This document shows, one piece after another, positions 6,796 to 17,733 of a stretch of 64,000 nucleotides of DNA. Source of the stretch: Floricoccus tropicus. Its GTDB lineage: Bacteria; Bacillota; Bacilli; Lactobacillales; Streptococcaceae. The DNA is taken from contig NZ_MKIR01000004.1 in NCBI RefSeq assembly GCF_001832905.1, positions 150,970-214,969 on the forward strand. The letters are read 5' to 3'. The notes under the pieces were generated by a model that saw nothing but the letters and a program-made list of their open reading frames with translations, had not been told where the DNA came from and ran no database searches. Made by a program: the position numbers and the translations under genes. The stretch's first letter is position 1; every line of letters starts with the position of its first letter.

Positions 6796-8379
6796 TTATT
6801 CAATAAGTAATCTATCAAATTTTTCAATTTTGCCATCATCTACGAGAAGTGTTTTATCAAAATTTTTCTTGAGGAAATATCTATCATGGGATACTGCTAA
6901 TAATGTTCCTTGGTAATTTGCGAGAATATTTTCTACTTCTTCTCTGGCAAAAATATCAAGGTGATTAGTCGGTTCGTCCATGATTAGTAGGTTGATTTCA
7001 TTTTGGAAGATTTTTAATAAGTATAATCTAACTTTTTCTCCCCCTGATAAGTCTTTTAGTCTCTTACTCACATCACCGGCATAAAAACCAAATTTAGCAA
7101 GTTCCCTTCTCGCTCTTTCTTCATTTCCAGTTATATCTTTAGTATATTCAATGATTCTTTGATTTTCTTTATCAAATTTTATTACCTGTGGAAGGTAGCC
7201 GATTTGAACTGAGTCACTGATTTTCACATTTCCTTGGTCTGGTGATATTTGTCCTAAAATTATTTTGAGTAAGGTTGACTTCCCAGAACCATTTTCACCC
7301 ATAACTGCAATTCGCTCACCTTTGAAAATAATAAAGTCTGAGTCTTCAAATAGTATTTTTTCACCCATGATTTTGCATAAATCATTAACTTTTACTAATT
7401 CCTTACTGGCTTTAATCGTAGTTGATATGTCAACACGGACACGCTTTTTGGTTGTTTCTGGAGCTTTTAGTATGGTCATTCTCTCTATTCGATGCTCAAT
7501 CTCCTTAGCTTTTTTGTAAAACTTCTCCTCACCACTTTCATTACCCCATTGCCTATATTGGCGGGCTAATTTTCTAAGTCTTGCAAGTTCTGCTTGCTGT
7601 AAATCGAAATCCTTTTGCATCTGTTTGATGCGCTCTTTTTTAAGCTTTTGATAGATAGAATAATTTCCAGGATAATCAATTAGTTTGCTGTCTTCAATCT
7701 CAATGGTTCTTTGCGTAACATTATCTAAAAACTCTCTATCATGCGAAACGACAATGACTGCTTTCTTGGAATTATTTAAAAAGTTTTCCAGCCAAGAAAT
7801 CCCTGCCAAATCTAGGTGATTGGTTGGTTCGTCTAGAAGTAGTAAATCAGAATCCGAGACCAGTAGCTTGACTAACTCTACGCGCACACGCTCTCCACCG
7901 CTCAAACTGTCGAGACTTTGCTCTAACTTATCCCCTAAACCCAGTCCTTTCAAAACAGAAATTACTCGGTCCTCAATCTCATAACCACCTTGCTTTTCAA
8001 ACTCTTCCTGCAAACGACCGTAGTAAGCGAGCAACTTATCGTCATAGGTTTCTGGGTCTGCCATCATTCTTTCAACTCTTGATAGCTCCCTTTTTTGTTT
8101 ACTTATTTGTTCAAAATTTTCAATTATATGTTTGAATACAGCATCCTCACTTATGATTGGATTTTGTTCAAGATAACCAACTTTGACTCCTTTATTTTTA
8201 CTTACAGTTCCAAATTCTGGATGCTCTTGACCTGATAAAAGTTTTAATAATGTTGTTTTTCCTGTACCGTTATTCCCGACAAGACCAATTCTTTGATTAT
8301 CAGAAATTGATAAAGATATATTATCAAATAGAGGAAGACCTCCAAAATTCTTTCTTATTTTATTTAGTTGAACTAACAT
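6796..8379 (-). CDS. ABC-F family ATPase, probable ribosome-protection type
   Basis: A 527-residue soluble protein with two ABC ATPase domains and no membrane segments. Domain 1: GNNGTGKTT, LSGGERVRVEL, LLLLDEPTNHLD; linker of about 80 charged residues (arm of the P-site tRNA interaction motif, around RQWGNESGEEKFYKKAKEI); domain 2: GENGSGKST, LSGGEKVRLYLL, LIMDEPTNHLD. ABC-F proteins bind the ribosomal E site; the antibiotic-resistance subset displaces drugs from the peptidyl-transferase centre. The upstream leader peptide and terminator are the hallmark of that inducible subset, which is why I favour a protective role (pleuromutilin/lincosamide/streptogramin A class or similar). Start ATG has AAGGAGG nearby. 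Housekeeping ABC-F remains possible. Confidence 0.88.
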   Translation of the reverse strand: MLVQLNKIRKNFGGLPLFDNISLSISDNQRIGLVGNNGTGKTTLLKLLSGQEHPEFGTVSKNKGVKVGYLEQNPIISEDAVFKHIIENFEQISKQKRELSRVERMMADPETYDDKLLAYYGRLQEEFEKQGGYEIEDRVISVLKGLGLGDKLEQSLDSLSGGERVRVELVKLLVSDSDLLLLDEPTNHLDLAGISWLENFLNNSKKAVIVVSHDREFLDNVTQRTIEIEDSKLIDYPGNYSIYQKLKKERIKQMQKDFDLQQAELARLRKLARQYRQWGNESGEEKFYKKAKEIEHRIERMTILKAPETTKKRVRVDISTTIKASKELVKVNDLCKIMGEKILFEDSDFIIFKGERIAVMGENGSGKSTLLKIILGQISPDQGNVKISDSVQIGYLPQVIKFDKENQRIIEYTKDITGNEERARRELAKFGFYAGDVSKRLKDLSGGEKVRLYLLKIFQNEINLLIMDEPTNHLDIFAREEVENILANYQGTLLAVSHDRYFLKKNFDKTLLVDDGKIEKFDRLLIE

Positions 8380-8420
8380 AGTTCCCTCCTTGTTACTTAA
8401 GGTGGATATGTTTATTCAAA

Positions 8421-8454
8421 GAAAAAAGAGACTACGAAAATTCCATAGTCTCTC
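8421..8454 (-). terminator. Attenuator terminator inside the ABC-F leader
   Basis: A 12-bp stem beginning AGAGACTA and ending TAGTCTCT is followed by six T on the minus strand. It lies between the leader ORF and the ABC-F start codon, so it would stop transcription before the gene unless an upstream ribosome changes the folding. A second hairpin (ATAGCT and AGCTAT) lies between the leader ORF and this terminator. Confidence 0.8.
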
Positions 8455-8555
8455 CTCATTTAAATGAAAAACATCCCACGGCTCTTGATTTTAATTGTCA
8501 TTTTAGTGTATAGCTCTAAGAAGCTATCTTTGGTAAAAAGGGCGCACTAACCCCA

Positions 8556-8639
8556 CTAAATGGCAACAGTAAAACCAATCATACGTACATCAAAAATATG
8601 ATTAATGATATTATTTTGCATGTTGTACATATGAGCCAT
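8556..8639 (-). CDS. Leader peptide ORF (27 aa) of the ABC-F gene
   Basis: Begins ATG at 8639, eight bases after a strong AAAGGAGGA Shine-Dalgarno, and ends TAG at 8556. The peptide starts MAHMYNMQNN and ends MIGFTVAI. It sits 40 bases after a near-consensus promoter and is followed by two hairpins, the second an intrinsic terminator. This is the arrangement of ribosome-mediated attenuators known for inducible ABC-F genes (for example msrD, vmlR and lsa type): drug-induced stalling in the leader would allow read-through. Not detected by length-filtered gene calling. Confidence 0.75.
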   Translation of the reverse strand: MAHMYNMQNNIINHIFDVRMIGFTVAI

Positions 8640-8671
8640 GAAATATTCCTCCTTTTCTAGTATTTTTCTTA

Positions 8672-8699
8672 ATTTTAGCAGATTTTAATGTTTTGTCAA
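8672..8699 (-). promoter_or_regulatory. Promoter of the ABC-F leader
   Basis: TTGACA (8694-8699), 16-base spacer, TAAAAT (8672-8677) on the minus strand, with a TGC just before the -10 (extended -10). The leader Shine-Dalgarno follows 20 bases downstream. Confidence 0.8.
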
Positions 8700-8730
8700 C
8701 TTTATGTGTAATTAAGAAAGTTATAGTACT

Positions 8731-9768
8731 TTAATTCTGCTCAAAACTCCCTTTTACTTGCCATGTTAAGCACCTTACACTGCCTCCCATTTTTGCGACT
8801 TTAGTGGCATCTATTGGAACGACTTTTTTGTCAGTATTTTCTTCAATGAGTTTTAGAACTTCCTTATCACTTTCTAAACTAAATGTTGGTACATAAAGGC
8901 AATCTTTAGTGTAGACAAGGTTTAGATTTATTCCAAAGGCTGATTCGAAACCTGGCCATTTTTCAATATTTTTAGGGATTTTTAATGGTAGTGTGATAAT
9001 TTTAATTCCTGGTAAGGATTTTTGAAGCTCATCTAGAATACTTTCATCGAATTCTTTGTCATCATACTTATATAAGAGTAGAGTATTTTCATCAATGAAG
9101 GCTGTCATGCCGTCAGAGTGAGCTAGAATCTCGTCATCTGGTTCAATTATTGCTACGTGCTTAGCGTCTAATGTCTTTGCTAACTCTTCTTTCCCTTCTT
9201 GATATGATAAATCGTTATCTTCTAAAAATCTAGTTGTTGTTATTGCCATTCCAGCATGATTATCTACTATATTTCCACCATCAAGTATTAAGGAACTTTT
9301 TCTTCTTTCGAATCCTACTTCATCAGCAAAATCCGTAAATGATTTTTGCACTCTTTTTGAATCTGCTTTTGACATAGAGGCATGGGTATAAATAAATTGT
9401 ACAGGATTGTTAGGATTCACTGTTGTGAAGTCACGCATCCAAATATCATCAATATTAGCAGTTAAAAGGATATCATCAATACCCTTATTCACATAGAATT
9501 TTCGCGTTTTATTATCTACACAAATACGGACATCATCAATACCCGAATCTATCACTTTTTTAGCGTAAGCGATTTGGAAATCAACAATATCTTGAAACAC
9601 CTTCTTGTAGTATTTATCATCAAGCGAAGGAGCTGATAGTACTAGTGTTGTACCTTCTTCTTTTGAGTATGTAACTTTTTCTTTGTCGCTATTATTCATT
9701 GTATTCCAAAACATAAAAACTCCTCCTATGAGAATTAAAGCTATAATAATTAAAAATATTTTTTTCAT
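8731..9768 (-). CDS. Membrane-anchored agmatine deiminase/peptidyl-arginine deiminase-like protein
   Basis: A 345-residue guanidine-modifying-superfamily protein. Residues 3-22 form one hydrophobic segment after MKK, with no clear cleavage site, so the enzyme is probably anchored with its domain outside. Catalytic landmarks are present: IWMRDF (substrate Asp), LDGGNI, the LAHSDGM His-Asp pair and the terminal Cys in GGSVRCLTWQ. The usual residue before that Cys is His, so Arg here is a variation. Family members deiminate agmatine or arginine side chains. Cytoplasmic agmatine deiminases occur in agmatine operons; none of those partner genes is nearby, so an extracellular or peptide substrate is possible. 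Confidence 0.75.
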   Translation of the reverse strand: MKKIFLIIIALILIGGVFMFWNTMNNSDKEKVTYSKEEGTTLVLSAPSLDDKYYKKVFQDIVDFQIAYAKKVIDSGIDDVRICVDNKTRKFYVNKGIDDILLTANIDDIWMRDFTTVNPNNPVQFIYTHASMSKADSKRVQKSFTDFADEVGFERRKSSLILDGGNIVDNHAGMAITTTRFLEDNDLSYQEGKEELAKTLDAKHVAIIEPDDEILAHSDGMTAFIDENTLLLYKYDDKEFDESILDELQKSLPGIKIITLPLKIPKNIEKWPGFESAFGINLNLVYTKDCLYVPTFSLESDKEVLKLIEENTDKKVVPIDATKVAKMGGSVRCLTWQVKGSFEQN

Positions 9769-9782
9769 GTTGATTCCTATTT

Positions 9783-9816
9783 AGAAAAAGAAGTTGGGTC
9801 CCTAGACCACAACTTC
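9783..9816 (-). terminator. Terminator of metG
   Basis: Arms AAGTTG(T)GGTC and GACCCAACTT with a CTAG-type loop and one bulge, followed on the minus strand by a T-rich stretch, 14 bases after the metG stop. Confidence 0.75.
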
Positions 9817-9829
9817 CTTTATTTCATTA

Positions 9830-12776
<2,947 letters not shown>

Positions 12777-12785
12777 AAATATAAG

Positions 12786-12816
12786 AAAAAGGATTTGGCA
12801 AATGCCAAGTCCTTTT
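12786..12816. terminator. Bidirectional terminator between exoA and HAD gene
   Basis: Long near-perfect stem (AAAAGGATTTGGCA with TGCCAAGTCCTTTT) with a two-base loop lies between two convergent genes, with A-run and T-run on opposite sides. Confidence 0.85.
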
Positions 12817-12822
12817 GAGCTG

Positions 12823-13593
12823 TTAAAAGTCTTGTATCTCGATAATATTAATCAATTCATCTTTTACAGACTGAATTACATAGTCAGCAACCTCCATTAA
12901 TTTCTTGTTTCCTTTGATGGCAATACCACGTCCCACCATTTGAAGCATATCAATATCATTTCCACCATCACCAACAGCAATGCAATCGTTCGGCGAAATA
13001 TTATGATGAGTTAAACTTTCCATTATTCCATTAGTTTTTGAAACTTCCTGCTCCAAAACACTAATTATAAAAGGGTGCCAACGCAATAAATACATGTCAG
13101 GAAAAGAACTTCTAAGTTGCTCATCCATGCTCTCATCACAGAAGGCACACATTAAATATATATCTTCCACTTCTTCAACATCAATAAGAGGTAAATCCAA
13201 AGCATTAATATTCATCGCTTCTTTTAAACCCACTATTATTTTATTATCCACCACTCCATTTGTCAGCATATCCTCACTATAAAAAGTTGCTGGAATATTT
13301 TTTTCAGAGCAAAAGTCATCAAAAATCTTGATCTTAGTTGCAGAAATAGGTATTGAATGAAATCTCTTCCTTGCTGTAACCAAAGAACCATTTGCACTTA
13401 CTATGTAATCTACTAAATTTTCATCCAATAAATATTGGCAATGATTTAGCGGCCTACCAGTTGCTAAAATAATAAGAAAATTTTTATCCTTTAAATTCTT
13501 CAAAAGTATTTTTATCTTATCTGATATAATCTCTTCACCTTTTAATAATAGAGTTCCATCATAATCAAATATTATTACTTTATTTTCTTTCAT
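12823..13593 (-). CDS. HAD hydrolase, Cof subfamily
   Basis: A 256-residue phosphatase of the haloacid dehalogenase superfamily, subtype IIB (Cof type), acting on sugar phosphates or similar metabolites. Motif I FDYDGTLL (residues 9-16), motif II ATGRP with the SANGS cap entry, and motifs III/IV in GDGGNDIDMLQMVGRGIAI near residue 195 are intact. The substrate cannot be told; bacteria carry many paralogues. The gene is single, between the exoA convergent terminator and the terminator of the GntR operon. Confidence 0.85.
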   Translation of the reverse strand: MKENKVIIFDYDGTLLLKGEEIISDKIKILLKNLKDKNFLIILATGRPLNHCQYLLDENLVDYIVSANGSLVTARKRFHSIPISATKIKIFDDFCSEKNIPATFYSEDMLTNGVVDNKIIVGLKEAMNINALDLPLIDVEEVEDIYLMCAFCDESMDEQLRSSFPDMYLLRWHPFIISVLEQEVSKTNGIMESLTHHNISPNDCIAVGDGGNDIDMLQMVGRGIAIKGNKKLMEVADYVIQSVKDELINIIEIQDF

Positions 13594-13647
13594 AACAAAC
13601 TATTCTCTTTTTTGTTTTCATTATATCATATTATAATATTTAATTTT

Positions 13648-13676
13648 ATAAAAAATGGACCTTACCGGTCCATTTA
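13648..13676 (-). terminator. Terminator of the GntR-membrane protein operon
   Basis: Stem AAATGGACC with GGTCCATTT and a five-base loop, followed on the minus strand by six T, 10 bases after the stop of the membrane protein gene. Confidence 0.8.
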
Positions 13677-13685
13677 AATATATAA

Positions 13686-14414
13686 CTACGAAAATTTATT
13701 TCCTAAGAAAACAATAGCAAACATTACTAAAATAAAAGCTAAGGTAATCAACCATGACTGATATCTTGCAAAATTTAGTGTATAGCCAAGTCCACTTCTT
13801 TTTTGAACAATATAGGCAACATCATCTTTATTGTAATATAAGATTCCAAGTTTCCATGCAGATTTATCTTCAACTATTGGATAGGAATGACCCTTACGTA
13901 TTTTCAATAGTATAAATATATAGGTCACGATATAAATAGTGGTTAAACTTAAAATTGCAAGCATGACATATCTTAAACTTCTTATATTAAAACAAGTCAT
14001 CATCTGAACAGTAAAGAAAATTAATTGCATTAGGATAAACAAATTAAATAATAATTTAGAGTTAGTTAGTCTAACTTCTTCATTTATCTTCAATGAATCT
14101 TTTGGGTTGGAAGAAGAAAGTTGAATTTTTGATGCTTTCATCATTTCATTACAAACAATAAAAATAATCAACATTACAGTCTGAATTAGCGGCATACAAA
14201 GAACTGAGTACAAACTTTTCTCTGTAAATTGATTTGGATTCATCAAGGCATCAAAATGTGTCGGAATCTGATTAGGAATTTTATCATAAAAGGCAAATGT
14301 AAAAATCAACTCACTAACGACTGCAATCAAATAAACGATTATATACCTGCTAGTAGTGACAACGGGAACTCTGGTTCTGGAATCGAGGCTAGCGTATCTT
14401 TTTTGAGTACCCAT
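13686..14414 (-). CDS. DUF1648/DUF5808 membrane protein
   Basis: A 242-residue integral membrane protein with about six hydrophobic segments. An N-terminal DUF1648-like motif (IPTHFDALMNPNQF, between the first two segments) and a C-terminal DUF5808-like segment (WKLGILYYNKDD...GYTLNFAR) flank the middle helices. SdpI, the immunity protein for a killing toxin in Bacillus, carries a DUF1648 region, so an immunity or stress role is possible but not shown. The ATG follows the GntR stop codon directly, so the two genes are translationally coupled and share the autoregulated promoter. It is shorter than many relatives of 330-370 residues, mainly in the N-terminal half. Confidence 0.7.
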   Translation of the reverse strand: MGTQKRYASLDSRTRVPVVTTSRYIIVYLIAVVSELIFTFAFYDKIPNQIPTHFDALMNPNQFTEKSLYSVLCMPLIQTVMLIIFIVCNEMMKASKIQLSSSNPKDSLKINEEVRLTNSKLLFNLFILMQLIFFTVQMMTCFNIRSLRYVMLAILSLTTIYIVTYIFILLKIRKGHSYPIVEDKSAWKLGILYYNKDDVAYIVQKRSGLGYTLNFARYQSWLITLAFILVMFAIVFLGNKFS

Positions 14415-14807
14415 CTACTCATCCTCCATTTTACTTTCTATTTTCTTCAAATTTTCTTGATAAAGTGCCGAAAAGTCATCTTCGCTAAGTTCCAACAACT
14501 TTTCATTAATGATGATTTTATAAAGCAAATCATCCATCTCTTCCCTCCATGAACCGTTTTCTTTGAAGTTTTCTACTTCATTTACAACAAAACGATTTCG
14601 TCTACGGAGCAAAATTCCTTCATCTTCAAGCAATTTATATGCCTTGTTAACGGTATGTAAGTTAATACCCAAATCTCCAGCCAACTCACGAACACTAGGC
14701 ATCTCCTGACCTGAGTTAACCTTTTTATTGGCAACTCCTTTTTTTATTTCCCAGATTAACTGTTCATAAATAGGCGTTGAACTTTCTAAATCAATTTCAA
14801 TAATCAT
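14415..14807 (-). CDS. GntR-family regulator, YtrA subfamily
   Basis: A 130-residue DNA-binding repressor. Residues 1-75 form the winged helix of GntR (IYEQLIWEIKKGV..., PSVRELAGDLGINLHTVNKAYKLLEDEGIL) and only about 50 residues follow, the short tail that defines the YtrA group. YtrA-type regulators control membrane transport or stress proteins encoded next to them, here the DUF1648 protein immediately downstream. A perfect inverted repeat covers the -10 region of its promoter (14821-14839), so autorepression is likely. AGAGGTGA serves as Shine-Dalgarno. Confidence 0.88.
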   Translation of the reverse strand: MIIEIDLESSTPIYEQLIWEIKKGVANKKVNSGQEMPSVRELAGDLGINLHTVNKAYKLLEDEGILLRRRNRFVVNEVENFKENGSWREEMDDLLYKIIINEKLLELSEDDFSALYQENLKKIESKMEDE

Positions 14808-14820
14808 ATCTCACCTCTTT

Positions 14821-14859
14821 GTTATATAAGTAATATAACATATATAATGAATATAGCAA
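14821..14859 (-). promoter_or_regulatory. Promoter with GntR operator palindrome
   Basis: On the minus strand TTGCTA (14854-14859), 16-base spacer, TATATT (14832-14837). The palindrome GTTATAT-N5-ATATAAC (14821-14839) overlaps the -10, so a bound GntR dimer would block polymerase. The operator role is inferred from position and symmetry. Confidence 0.65.
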
Positions 14860-14860
14860 G

Positions 14861-14887
14861 AAAAAAGAAACTAGTATATCTAGTTTC
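14861..14887 (-). terminator. Terminator of the RsgA-ABC operon
   Basis: Perfect 8-bp stem GAAACTAG with CTAGTTTC and a TATAT loop, followed on the minus strand by six T. It lies 41 bases after the ABC exporter stop codon. Confidence 0.8.
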
Positions 14888-14927
14888 TAAAATGTTTATG
14901 ATATTTCAACCAAATTATTGATGTATT

Positions 14928-16538
14928 TCAGATTACACTACCCAAATTATACATTTTATCAAAATGAATAACATGATTTGAGCTAAGACGATGACTTACC
15001 ATAATTAAAGTTATATCTTCCCTTTTTAATAAATAATCTTCAATTTCAAATGCTGATTTTTCATCTAGTGCGGAAGTACTTTCATCAAATAATATTATAT
15101 TTTTGTTTGAAATTAATCCACGCGCAATAGCAATTCTTTGAGCCTGACCTCCTGAAATATTTGATCCATTACCAGATATCACCGTATCAAGCCCATAATT
15201 CAAGCTATCAAGCCAGTCCTCCATACCTACTTTTCTAATAGCCTGATTTAGGACATCATCAGAAATATTTCTTCCCAGCAATATATTTTCTCTAATAGTC
15301 GCATTAAATATATGAGGTTTTTGTTTCAAATAAGTTATATTCTTTTGTAAACTTTGAAAATTCAAAGAAGTGTAGTCAACATTGTCAAAAGCAACTTTTC
15401 CTTTATATTCACTCAGCTTACCAGATAAGATATTAAGTATTGTGGTTTTACCACTTCCTGATGGACCAATTAATGCATGCTTGTTATTTTTCATTATTTC
15501 AATATTTATTGTATCTAAAATTTTTGATTCTTTTTTGTTATATCCATAGGTTAAATCAGTTAATTTTATATTCTCAGAAAATTCTTCAATTAATTTTCCT
15601 GACTTTTCATCAGTTCTAATCTTTTCAAATTTATCAAAAATAGAATCAATTGTTCTCATTTCAATTATATTTGCACTCATACCTGTTAAACTTGAAAAAA
15701 TGGTTGCCGAAAAATATTGCGCCCCACTTATTGCGCCAATTGGAACTAGTTTATTAATGAATAAATATCCTGTTTGAACTAAAATTAAAAGTTGACTAAA
15801 CAAACTCATACCATTGGTTGATGCAAACAACTTCCCTGATAAATCAGCATAAGAAACTTTTTTGACTGCTAATTTTTCTGAACCTTTGATTATTTTCCCT
15901 AGCAGAAATTGATCGTCTTCAGTCAAAAACAGACTATCGTATCCATTGAAAGAATCTGTAACCTCATCAGTCAAACTTTCATTTGCTTTCGTGACCTCAA
16001 CCATTTTATTATTTAAAATCTTACTGAAAAACTTAGGGACAATAATCATAACAACAGACAAAAATAAAGTTGTAATTATCAAAGTGAAATTTAGAGAAAA
16101 TAAAGCTATACCACAGAAAATTAGATTAGCAATTTGTCTAACGATCATCTGTAAATTTTCATAGCCATAATCATTGATAACTTGGATATCGTTAATTAGC
16201 CAGGATACATATGTTGCTTCATTTTGTTTATGAAACTTCTGATAGTCTAATTTGAAAACTTTTTTTGCAATGTCTTCTCTAATTTTGATATTAGTCTTTT
16301 GTATAACTTTAGCAATTAAAAGTCTATCCAAATATATTTGTAATACCCAAATAAACAAGGTAATAAACAATATTATTATCCATTTAATAAATCCTTGAAC
16401 ATCATAATTTGCAAGACTCGTTAAAGAATTTGACGTTGATAAACCCCAGATAGTAGAACAAGCTGAACCGATCAATGTCCATATTAAAACTATTATATTT
16501 TCACGCCAAAACATCAGAAGGTAATATTTGAAATTCAT
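14928..16538 (-). CDS. ABC exporter, fused membrane and ATPase domains
   Basis: A 536-residue half-transporter. Residues 1-300 hold about six membrane segments with the type IV exporter fold (including YVSWLINDIQ after the second segment), and residues 325-536 hold the ATPase with GPSGSGKTT, a Q-loop LKQKPH, signature NISGGQAQRIAIARG and IILFDESTSALDE. It is related over its whole length to the two exporters at 54419 and 56126, sharing the Y-V-S-W-x-N-D motif. It starts three bases after the RsgA-like gene, so the two form one operon controlled by the leader at 17604. Substrate unknown; peptide or drug export is typical for the family. Confidence 0.88.
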   Translation of the reverse strand: MNFKYYLLMFWRENIIVLIWTLIGSACSTIWGLSTSNSLTSLANYDVQGFIKWIIILFITLFIWVLQIYLDRLLIAKVIQKTNIKIREDIAKKVFKLDYQKFHKQNEATYVSWLINDIQVINDYGYENLQMIVRQIANLIFCGIALFSLNFTLIITTLFLSVVMIIVPKFFSKILNNKMVEVTKANESLTDEVTDSFNGYDSLFLTEDDQFLLGKIIKGSEKLAVKKVSYADLSGKLFASTNGMSLFSQLLILVQTGYLFINKLVPIGAISGAQYFSATIFSSLTGMSANIIEMRTIDSIFDKFEKIRTDEKSGKLIEEFSENIKLTDLTYGYNKKESKILDTINIEIMKNNKHALIGPSGSGKTTILNILSGKLSEYKGKVAFDNVDYTSLNFQSLQKNITYLKQKPHIFNATIRENILLGRNISDDVLNQAIRKVGMEDWLDSLNYGLDTVISGNGSNISGGQAQRIAIARGLISNKNIILFDESTSALDEKSAFEIEDYLLKREDITLIMVSHRLSSNHVIHFDKMYNLGSVI

Positions 16539-16541
16539 AAA

Positions 16542-17528
16542 TTACCCCTTAATCCTTAAATTAGCTTGATAACGTTCTAACAGTTCCTTTGTCAAAGTAC
16601 CATTCTTGACCGCTTCTTTCACAGCACATTTTGGTTCACTATCATGTTTGCAATCATTAAATTTACAAGAAGTAGCTAGCTCATAAATGGGCTGAAATAA
16701 TAGTTCATCTGACCTTTCATCCTTAGTCGTATCAATAGTTTTAAAACCGGGAGTATCGATTATATAACCCATCCCTGGCTCCAAAGCTATCATGGTTGAA
16801 CCTGTTGTCGTATGCTTCCCCTTCCCATCACTTCTTACTTCATTAGTCCTTTCACTACCTGTATTTTCTCCAGTTAAAAAGTTAATTAAGGTTGATTTTC
16901 CGGCGCCCGATGCGCCTATAATGATTGATGTATCATTATCATTTAGTAGGGATTTTAATACATCAAATGACTTTCCGTTGCTTGTAGTTAATGGAATTAC
17001 TTTTAAGTTAGGATATAGACCTGTAATTTGGTCATGAATTTTTTTGAATTTCTTTTTGAAATCTGATTTTGTCAAAAGAATAATTAACTCGGCATCTTTA
17101 ATACTGAATGTTGCTACATAACGTTCTAACTTTGAAATCGTAAAACGTTGGTCGCAGGCAAGCGCGATAAAAATCCTATCAACATTTGCTGCCATAGCTT
17201 GCTCTTCTTCTTTAAAATGTACACTTTTACGTGCTTCTGAAGATTTTTTTGAAATAAGATTTTTTCTTTCCAATAAATCTTCTAAAAAAACATGCTCAGC
17301 TTTTTGAATATAGGTTACAAAATCCCCAACTACAAAATCTCTAGCATCTTTTTTGATTTTTTTAGCTTGAATTCTACTCTCGTCTTCTTTAACAAGAGTG
17401 TAGCTATTATTGTCTTTTTTAATAATACGGGCAAGATTATTTTCAGAAATTTCAAGACATTTTCTGCCTTCTATAAACTTCTTTAAACCAAAATCTTTTA
17501 CCTTATTTGCAATGCTTAAATCTACCAA
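16542..17528 (-). CDS. RsgA-like circularly permuted GTPase, paralogue 2 (TTG start)
   Basis: A 328-residue member of the RsgA family: N-terminal extension with a DFGL motif, OB fold (about 30-80), G4 LTKSD (about 152), G1 GASGAGKST (about 203), GKGKHTTTG, G3 DTPG (about 255) and zinc ligands CKFNDCKHDSEPKC. Known RsgA binds the 30S decoding centre. Like paralogue 1 it has the N-terminal extension of the longer subfamily, starts with TTG, and follows a leader ORF. AAAGGAG lies six bases before the TTG but is inside a hairpin that could hide it. It heads a two-gene operon with an ABC exporter, an unusual partner for an assembly factor and suggestive of a stress or resistance function. Confidence 0.85.
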   Translation of the reverse strand: MVDLSIANKVKDFGLKKFIEGRKCLEISENNLARIIKKDNNSYTLVKEDESRIQAKKIKKDARDFVVGDFVTYIQKAEHVFLEDLLERKNLISKKSSEARKSVHFKEEEQAMAANVDRIFIALACDQRFTISKLERYVATFSIKDAELIILLTKSDFKKKFKKIHDQITGLYPNLKVIPLTTSNGKSFDVLKSLLNDNDTSIIIGASGAGKSTLINFLTGENTGSERTNEVRSDGKGKHTTTGSTMIALEPGMGYIIDTPGFKTIDTTKDERSDELLFQPIYELATSCKFNDCKHDSEPKCAVKEAVKNGTLTKELLERYQANLRIKG

Positions 17529-17536
17529 ATATTTCT

Positions 17537-17568
17537 CCTTTGTCTTTTCAAAAAATGAAAAGGAAAGG
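17537..17568 (-). promoter_or_regulatory. SD-sequestering hairpin before RsgA paralogue 2
   Basis: On the minus strand CCTTT and AAAGG close an outer stem, and CTTTTCA with TGAAAAG form the inner stem around a T5 loop. The outer 3' arm is the Shine-Dalgarno itself (AAAGGAG, 17535-17541). AGGAAA at the leader stop codon can pair with TTTCCT of the 5' arm, offering a competing fold. This resembles translational attenuation as in erm genes; the role is inferred. Confidence 0.55.
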
Positions 17569-17603
17569 TTAATAAGCAGTAATTCGCATCAGCTAGTGAT
17601 TTC

Positions 17604-17699
17604 CTAGTCCACCGTCACCAAATCTTCATTATTTTTACGAGTAAAGTGAATATGATACGAACTTCTGGTTTTATTAACTTTAGATTCTGCTGTATTCAT
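17604..17699 (-). CDS. Leader ORF (31 aa) upstream of RsgA paralogue 2
   Basis: ATG at 17699 follows a very strong AAAGGAGGTG Shine-Dalgarno; the frame ends TAG at 17604. The predicted peptide is hydrophilic (begins MNTAESKVNK, contains SSYHIHFTR, ends DLVTVD). It lies between a near-consensus promoter and the hairpin that masks the GTPase Shine-Dalgarno. The strength of initiation signals exceeds that of most genes in the window, which argues for real translation. It is likely a regulatory leader, although an independent small protein cannot be excluded. Confidence 0.65.
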   Translation of the reverse strand: MNTAESKVNKTRSSYHIHFTRKNNEDLVTVD

Positions 17700-17733
17700 A
17701 TGCCACACCTCCTTTGTGTCTTTATTAAAATTA

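Noticed and set aside
14229..14552. 107-codon plus-strand frame across the GntR/DUF1648 junction
   Set aside because: Antisense to two well-supported genes and without initiation signals.
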